DNA of 64,000 nt, from positions 1 through 64,000 of the forward strand of contig NZ_JUOS01000092.1 in the NCBI RefSeq assembly GCF_001075875.1, read 5' to 3'. Made by a program: the position numbers and the translations under genes. A model generated the notes under the pieces. It worked only from the letters and a program-made list of their open reading frames with translations. It searched no databases and was not told the origin of the DNA. This stretch comes from Streptococcus oralis. Lineage in GTDB: Bacteria; Bacillota; Bacilli; Lactobacillales; Streptococcaceae. This document shows, piece after piece, positions 59,415-64,000 of this stretch (position 1 is its first letter; the number at the start of each line of letters is the position of its first letter).

Positions 59415-59834
59415 ATGAAATTTGGCAATGATTTTTCCTGGTTATGGGTGGCTATCATTAGAATTTTTACAGCTCCCTTTTATATCGTTCTTTGGTGTAT
59501 TAATGTTGTAAAATCCACTATTGGTATGTTTATTCTGTGGGTTATAGCTAAAATATGTATAACAATCGTATTGATTGGGGGAATGGCAATCATTCATCAT
59601 CTATTCAATTTCCCAAGCGAAAACATAATTGATAATATTTTTGGATGGTATACACCGCATATTTTAGGAATGTCTCATGATTCACTTATTACTGCTGGTC
59701 AAGTGGTTGATGCACCAAAAGGAGGAGGGTTATTTTTCCCATATCCGAATTTTGAAGTTCCAATTATTATTGGCCTCAGTATTCTAGTAGCTACTGTTCG
59801 GACGATTTATCGTGAAGAATTTGAAGAATTATAA
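59415..59834 (+). CDS. Hypothetical ICE membrane protein (139 aa)
   Basis: A 139-residue membrane protein with hydrophobic segments near 10-30, 35-60 and 112-128, and a soluble loop between. GGAGG precedes the ATG. It heads the secretion block and probably belongs to the conjugation machinery, but no named family is recognised. Confidence 0.7.
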   Translation: MKFGNDFSWLWVAIIRIFTAPFYIVLWCINVVKSTIGMFILWVIAKICITIVLIGGMAIIHHLFNFPSENIIDNIFGWYTPHILGMSHDSLITAGQVVDAPKGGGLFFPYPNFEVPIIIGLSILVATVRTIYREEFEEL

Positions 59835-59850
59835 AAATAGTATTGTGTTT

Positions 59851-59881
59851 GGCACTGTAGAAATCTCTGCAGTGCCTTTTG
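59851..59881 (+). terminator. Hairpin between the 139-aa and 75-aa genes
   Basis: GGCACTGTAGA at 59851-59861 pairs with TCTGCAGTGCC at 59866-59876 (one T-G pair, loop AATC), then TTTTG. As it lies within the operon, it may act as an attenuator or mRNA-stability hairpin. Confidence 0.65.
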
Positions 59882-59916
59882 TTATAAAAAAATGAAATTA
59901 AAAGAGGTAAAACAAA

Positions 59917-60144
59917 ATGGAAATCATTACAAAAATTATTACTGGTCTAGGCGTAGTTGGAACAATTACAGGTCTTATTTGGATCTGGAATGGTTCAGTT
60001 GACTATATCCAAGGAAGAAAGAATAAAGATAAGCAAAGACAGGATGATGGTTCTGATTCTATGATTAATGGTGCATTTCTGGCCGTGGCTTCTGCAGGAA
60101 TTGCCGCAGCAGTCGTCGCTTCGCTATCCCAACTAAAATTTTAG
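59917..60144 (+). CDS. Small membrane protein of the conjugation module (75 aa)
   Basis: Two hydrophobic segments (about 5-27 and 50-72) are separated by a charged loop (GRKNKDKQRQDDG). Size, two-helix form and position just before the VirB6-like gene fit a VirB2/PrgF-like component. The sequence alone does not prove this. GAGG lies before the ATG; the next gene starts nine bases after the stop. Confidence 0.65.
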   Translation: MEIITKIITGLGVVGTITGLIWIWNGSVDYIQGRKNKDKQRQDDGSDSMINGAFLAVASAGIAAAVVASLSQLKF

Positions 60145-60153
60145 GAGTAGCCT

Positions 60154-60903
60154 ATGAATTTAGATATTAGAGAGCTAACAAGCTCTCTTTCTAGTTATAG
60201 CTCTGCTACAAATCAAGCTGTAAATATGATGGCTGATGCCGTTAGACCTATTGGGTATATCCTTTTAGGTCTTTTTTTCTGGTTTGAAATGGCATCGTGG
60301 TCACAAATGGTCAAGTCAAGGGGAGGTGCATTAACACAGAAGATTTGGTTAGAGGCTTTAATGAAATATTTATTTGCTTTCATTATGATCTCTGCTTCAT
60401 CTCAGATTTGTGATGCCATTCTGGAATTACTTAATATTGTTGTGAAAGTGATTGCTCATGTAACACCTACCGTTAAAACAACCATTGATTCTAATATTTC
60501 TGGTGGGAAAGGAATGATTGAAAAAACTATCATTACCTTAGTCGGAAAAGCTGTAAGTGGAGTGGCTAACATAATTTTAGGGATTATTGTTTTCCTACGT
60601 TACTTGGATTTGTATATGCTTAAAGCTATAGCTCCATTGTTAGTAGCGTTCTTTATGATGGACTCGTTACGATCTGTTACGATTAATTTCTTGAAATACT
60701 TTGCGGCCTCTGCCCTTATTGGTGTCATCCTAATTATTGTTTCTGTTGTATATGATTCGATTGTGGCAACAGATATCCTTAAGGTTACGACTGGTTCCAG
60801 TGATTCATGGGGAACAGCCTTTGCTTCAATTGCTAAGGGGGTTATCTATATCTTTGTAATGGTTGGATCTAGTCGAAAAGCTAAGCAACTTTTAGGAGTG
60901 TAA
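60154..60903 (+). CDS. VirB6/TrbL-like conjugation membrane protein
   Basis: A 249-residue polytopic protein with about six membrane segments. It has the general form of VirB6/TrbL/PrgH-type channel proteins of Gram-positive conjugation systems: a periplasm-like loop after the second helix, then the conserved FLRYLDLYMLKAIAPLLVAFF region. Preceded by AGGAG. It would form the translocation channel with the PrgI- and VirB4-like products encoded downstream. Confidence 0.8.
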   Translation: MNLDIRELTSSLSSYSSATNQAVNMMADAVRPIGYILLGLFFWFEMASWSQMVKSRGGALTQKIWLEALMKYLFAFIMISASSQICDAILELLNIVVKVIAHVTPTVKTTIDSNISGGKGMIEKTIITLVGKAVSGVANIILGIIVFLRYLDLYMLKAIAPLLVAFFMMDSLRSVTINFLKYFAASALIGVILIIVSVVYDSIVATDILKVTTGSSDSWGTAFASIAKGVIYIFVMVGSSRKAKQLLGV

Positions 60904-60959
60904 TCCATATCTAGAATAATTAGAATTGATCGATCTTATTTTATATGAAAGGAAAATAA

Positions 60960-61334
60960 TTGAAAAAAATTGGATCAGAATTTTTAAGAGAATTTGAAAC
61001 TGAGGACAAGCCTATTCTATTTGGCTTAACTACTAGAATGATTGTTCTCTACGTATGTTTGCTAATAGCTGTCTCAGGGACAATTACTATTTATTTCTTT
61101 GGTTTACCTGATTGGTACATTTATCTTTGGGATGCTATATTTGTAGTTCCTGGGGCAATGTACGGTACGGGTATGACTAAGCGAATGCGGATTAAAGAAA
61201 AAATCAATTTCTTTTTCCGAATCCAACAAAGAACCTATGAGACAGAATTTGGAAAGGTAGGAATGTATACGAAAGATGAGTTTATTCAAAAGCAAAAGAG
61301 AAAAACTAGAAAACGCAGAAAAGAAAAGAATTGA
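60960..61334 (+). CDS. PrgI family (VirB3-like) conjugation protein
   Basis: A 124-residue protein with two adjacent membrane segments (about 25-48 and 50-72) and a basic C-terminal tail ending KRKTRKRRKEKN. This is the form of PrgI/VirB3 proteins, which sit next to VirB4. It starts at a TTG (60960) preceded by AAAGGA; no ATG fits the family N-terminus. Its end overlaps the VirB4 gene by 59 bases in another frame, implying tight translational coupling. Confidence 0.82.
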   Translation: MKKIGSEFLREFETEDKPILFGLTTRMIVLYVCLLIAVSGTITIYFFGLPDWYIYLWDAIFVVPGAMYGTGMTKRMRIKEKINFFFRIQQRTYETEFGKVGMYTKDEFIQKQKRKTRKRRKEKN

Positions 61335-63639
61335 GCGCTTGCGTCGTCAGATGAAGCCTACGACACAAAATACCATCAATTATACGCTGCTCCATGAAGA
61401 TGGATTAATGCACATTGCACGTGAGAAGTATTCTCGTAGCTTCATGCTGGGGGATGCTTCTTACTCAACTGCTCAACAAGATGAAAAAGAGAACATCATC
61501 GATACAACAATGGATGCTCTTAATTCACTGGATGAGGGCAGTAACTATCAACTCTTAGTAATTAACCGTAGAGTATCGGATAACTCCTTACAGAATATCT
61601 TGTTTGAAGAAACAAACGATGGCTACGATGACTATCGTGATGAGCTAAATGAGATGATCAAGGAGCGATTTACGACACACGCTAACAACTTTGAGGTACA
61701 TAAGTATGTGACCATTTCAACGAACGCTGATGATCGAAAACAGGCTCAGTTGTTACTACAAGATATTGGAGTTTCCCTGGGAACACAATTTCAGGAATCT
61801 GATATTACATTTAAGGAAATGAATGGTCTGGATCGCCTGAAGGTCTTCTCAGAACTATTACGAGGAAACCCGTATGTCAATTTTGATTATCGAGAGATTG
61901 CTCTATCTGGGTTATCAACGAAATCATTTATCGCTCCGAACCGAATTGAGTTTCAAGAAAAACGGATGATTATTGATGATAGTTGGGCTAAGGTACTCTA
62001 TGCTCACCGATATCCTAACTGGATGTCTGATCGTCTCATTCGTGATTTAACGACACTGGGATTTGAACTAGCCATTACTATCCATGCAGAGCCCTATGAG
62101 AATGTTGAAATTTTAGAGAAGATTGACGATGCAGAAACAGATGCTGAAATTGGGAAGCTACGTTCTAAACGTAAGGCTGCTCAATCTGGTATCTTTGATG
62201 ATGCAGTGGTTGCTGGTCGTGACCAAGAAATCTCAGAAGCTACCAAGAAGTGGCGAGATGAGATTACTGAGTATGATCAGAAAATCTTTTCTGGTTTTAT
62301 TGCAGTGTATTTTAAGGCAGGTAGCCAGGAGGAACTACAACGTAATGAGCAGAAGATTAGGCGAGCTGGACGGAAGCTAGGGGTAGAATTTGAAGATCTT
62401 TATTATTACCAGGAAGAGGCTCTAAATACGATTCTACCTATCGGAGAGTGCTTCGTAAATGTGAAGAAGAATTTCATGAGAAAGATGACAACAGCTAATA
62501 TTGCTACACAAGTTCCATTTACTAACGTGGATTTAAAGTCTGACAGCTCACTTGCTCGCTACTATGGACAAAATCAGTTATCGAATAATATCATTACACT
62601 GGATCGAAAACGTGATCTGAATACGGGTTCAGGTGTTGTGCTCGGTTCCTCTGGATCTGGTAAATCTACTACGATTAAGGGTGGAGAGGTTATTCCAACT
62701 TTGCTGAAATATCCAGAAGATCGAGTAATCATTGTGGATCCCGAAGATGAATATTCTGATATTGGCCGTGCTTTTGGTGCTCAGATGGTGGATATTTCGA
62801 TTGGATCTAAAACACATATCAATCTCTTAGATCTACCGGATCTAGATCGTTTGGACGATGAGGATGACGATCCGATTGGAGATAAGGCAAACTTGTTGAT
62901 GGGATTATTTGAATCGATTCTATCTGAGGTAACAGATGCACAGATTGGGATTATTGACCGGGTAACAGGTGTGACTTATGAGCGCTATTTGACAGAGGAT
63001 TTTACTCCTACGTTAAAAGAGTGGCACCAGGTACTGATGGAACAACCAGAGCCAGAAGCTCAAGATTTAGCTTTGGCGGTAGAAACCTATACAAAAGGTT
63101 CTCAAGATATTTTTGCTCACAATACAAACGTGGATCTTAATCATCGCTTTGTTATCTTTAACTTGAAAAAGTTGTCGCACAAATTGAAGCCGTTCGCTTT
63201 GATGGTTATTCAGGATTATATCTGGAATCAAATTGTAGAGAATCAAGGAAAATGTACTACATGGGTTTACTTTGATGAGATGCAGATTCTATTTAAAAAT
63301 AAGGCTCAAGCAGACTTCTTTACTACGTTATATTCACGTATTCGGAAATACGGTGCGATTCCAACAGGAATTACCCAGAACGTAGAAACTCTAGCTGCTG
63401 TTGAAGAAGGTCGAAAATTGCTCTCAAACAGCGAGTTCATGATTTTACTTAAACAAAAACCCCAGGATTTGGCTATCTTAAAAGAGATTGTTAACTTGAC
63501 TGACAAACAGATTCGCTACTTGGCTCGACCAAAAGCTAAAGGTACTGGCTTAATTGTAGCAGGGCCAGTTGTAGTGCCATTTGAAAATCCAATACCTAAG
63601 AATACTAAGTTATATAACTTAGTCGCAACAGACGCTTAG
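61276..63639 (+). CDS. VirB4-like conjugation ATPase (TraE/PrgJ type)
   Basis: Cytoplasmic ATPase that powers the conjugation channel. In 787 residues it has an N-terminal CagE/TrbE/VirB4 region and a C-terminal RecA-like ATPase domain. Walker A GSSGSGKS is at 457-464 and Walker B VYFDEM at about 664-669. ITQNVETL and LLSNSEFMILLKQ follow, typical of the family. It is full length and appears functional. The start at 61276 lies within the PrgI-like gene. Confidence 0.93.
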   Translation: MSLFKSKREKLENAEKKRIERLRRQMKPTTQNTINYTLLHEDGLMHIAREKYSRSFMLGDASYSTAQQDEKENIIDTTMDALNSLDEGSNYQLLVINRRVSDNSLQNILFEETNDGYDDYRDELNEMIKERFTTHANNFEVHKYVTISTNADDRKQAQLLLQDIGVSLGTQFQESDITFKEMNGLDRLKVFSELLRGNPYVNFDYREIALSGLSTKSFIAPNRIEFQEKRMIIDDSWAKVLYAHRYPNWMSDRLIRDLTTLGFELAITIHAEPYENVEILEKIDDAETDAEIGKLRSKRKAAQSGIFDDAVVAGRDQEISEATKKWRDEITEYDQKIFSGFIAVYFKAGSQEELQRNEQKIRRAGRKLGVEFEDLYYYQEEALNTILPIGECFVNVKKNFMRKMTTANIATQVPFTNVDLKSDSSLARYYGQNQLSNNIITLDRKRDLNTGSGVVLGSSGSGKSTTIKGGEVIPTLLKYPEDRVIIVDPEDEYSDIGRAFGAQMVDISIGSKTHINLLDLPDLDRLDDEDDDPIGDKANLLMGLFESILSEVTDAQIGIIDRVTGVTYERYLTEDFTPTLKEWHQVLMEQPEPEAQDLALAVETYTKGSQDIFAHNTNVDLNHRFVIFNLKKLSHKLKPFALMVIQDYIWNQIVENQGKCTTWVYFDEMQILFKNKAQADFFTTLYSRIRKYGAIPTGITQNVETLAAVEEGRKLLSNSEFMILLKQKPQDLAILKEIVNLTDKQIRYLARPKAKGTGLIVAGPVVVPFENPIPKNTKLYNLVATDA

Positions 63640-63649
63640 GAGTCTCACT

Positions 63650-64000
63650 ATGGATCAGGAGAAAGGCAGACCAAAAACAATCGGTCATAAGATAGATCAG
63701 AAGCTGGAAAAAGTTCGGAAGAATTACCGCACTGTTCAACAAGATAGTGCTATGCGAATGAAAGAACTAAAGTCACAATCACGTTCTACGAATCGCATTG
63801 TTAAGAATAGTCATAAACAATTTAGAGCTTCAAGAGCCAAGGTCAAAAAAATCCAAAAAGAGTATAAGAATATCCAGAAACAGGAAAGAGAGCTTCGGAA
63901 AGAAGGGAAGGCTCTTCGTCCAGAAGAAATCAAGAAGCAGGCTTTTCTTAAGCAGGAATTGGATAAGAACAATAAAAAACAAGCCTTCCTTAAGCAGGAA
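63650..64000 (+). CDS. Charged coiled-coil ICE protein, 5' part only
   Basis: ATG at 63650 after AGGAG opens a frame with no stop to the window edge (117 codons). The protein begins MDQEKGRPKTIGHKIDQK and is extremely rich in K, E, Q and R. A nine-residue unit KKQAFLKQE occurs twice close together (about residues 94-102 and 109-117). In related ICEs the gene after virB4 encodes a large transfer protein, often with a cell-wall hydrolase domain; that part is not visible here. Confidence 0.75.
   Translation, partial: MDQEKGRPKTIGHKIDQKLEKVRKNYRTVQQDSAMRMKELKSQSRSTNRIVKNSHKQFRASRAKVKKIQKEYKNIQKQERELRKEGKALRPEEIKKQAFLKQELDKNNKKQAFLKQE

Larger units (their letters stand above)
46945..64000 (+). 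mobile_element. Left part of an integrative and conjugative element
   Basis: From just after the crcB2 terminator every gene is accessory and on the plus strand: RepA_N-type initiator, PrgA-like surface exclusion protein, vWA protein, GbpC-type adhesin, VirB6-, PrgI/VirB3- and VirB4-like proteins. This is the conjugation module order of streptococcal ICEs whose secretion genes resemble enterococcal prg genes. The exact left end is unknown, as no flanking repeat can be defined without the right end. Integrase, relaxase and coupling protein are not in the window. A chromosomally integrated plasmid is less likely but possible. Confidence 0.8.

Noticed and set aside
46945..64000. Prophage instead of ICE
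   Set aside because: No capsid, tail, terminase or lysis genes are seen; the VirB4, PrgI and VirB6-like genes mark conjugation.
46945..64000. Antibiotic-resistance genes in the ICE part
   Set aside because: None of the visible genes resembles a known resistance determinant; cargo could lie beyond the window.

Overview
The window is a chromosomal segment of a low-GC Gram-positive coccus, almost certainly a mitis-group Streptococcus (S. mitis, S. oralis or a close relative). The reasons are the near-pneumococcal proteins (PBP3/DacA, PrtA, CvfB, Pde2, ComEA/ComEC), the streptococcal c-a-b order of the ATP synthase operon with a 66-residue c subunit, a competence com-box, and many extended -10 promoters of the form TGnTAnAAT. 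No rRNA, tRNA or CRISPR array was recognised.

Layout. 1-4.1 kb: amino-acid permease, dacA (minus strand) and an AI-2E-family membrane protein. 4.4-9 kb: tuf, then the proline operon proBAC. 9.1-17 kb: housekeeping clusters tmk-holB-yabA-rsmI, trmFO, pyrH-frr, cvfB-yozE and phoH. 17.1-18.1 kb: a decayed IS1182-family transposase. 18.3-24.9 kb: prtA, a 2191-residue LPxTG-anchored subtilase. 25.2-31.7 kb: ald (minus), an acetyltransferase, the late-competence operon comEA-comEC, a U32 peptidase-family protein and a CHY zinc-finger protein. 31.9-38.2 kb: the complete F1Fo ATP synthase operon atpEBFHAGDC. 38.3-46.9 kb: a lactonase, a second AI-2E-family protein, a TPR protein, DegV, HU, a YbjQ-type protein, rpmE2, the c-di-AMP-pathway phosphodiesterase pde2, flavodoxin, chorismate mutase and a pair of fluoride channels.

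From about 46.95 kb to the right edge the sequence is the left part of an integrative and conjugative element (ICE). It starts just after the terminator of the second crcB gene. It holds small unknown genes, a DUF2786 protein and a RepA_N-type replication initiator. A 338-base non-coding leader follows, and then three large secreted proteins: a PrgA-like surface-exclusion protein, a vWA/MucBP-type protein with a broken sorting signal, and a GbpC/antigen I/II-like adhesin. Next comes a type IV secretion block: small membrane proteins, a VirB6-like protein, a PrgI/VirB3-like protein, a VirB4 ATPase, and the start of a highly charged protein cut by the window edge. Integrase, relaxase and coupling protein are not in the window and would lie to the right.

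How it works together. Most of the window is core metabolism and information processing in short operons separated by strong hairpin terminators, many serving two convergent genes. The accessory parts are the prtA locus with its IS relic and the ICE. The ICE surface module resembles the prgA/prgB organisation of enterococcal pheromone plasmids: cell-surface adhesion and exclusion genes are read in the same direction as the secretion channel. This module is the least explained and most interesting part of the window.
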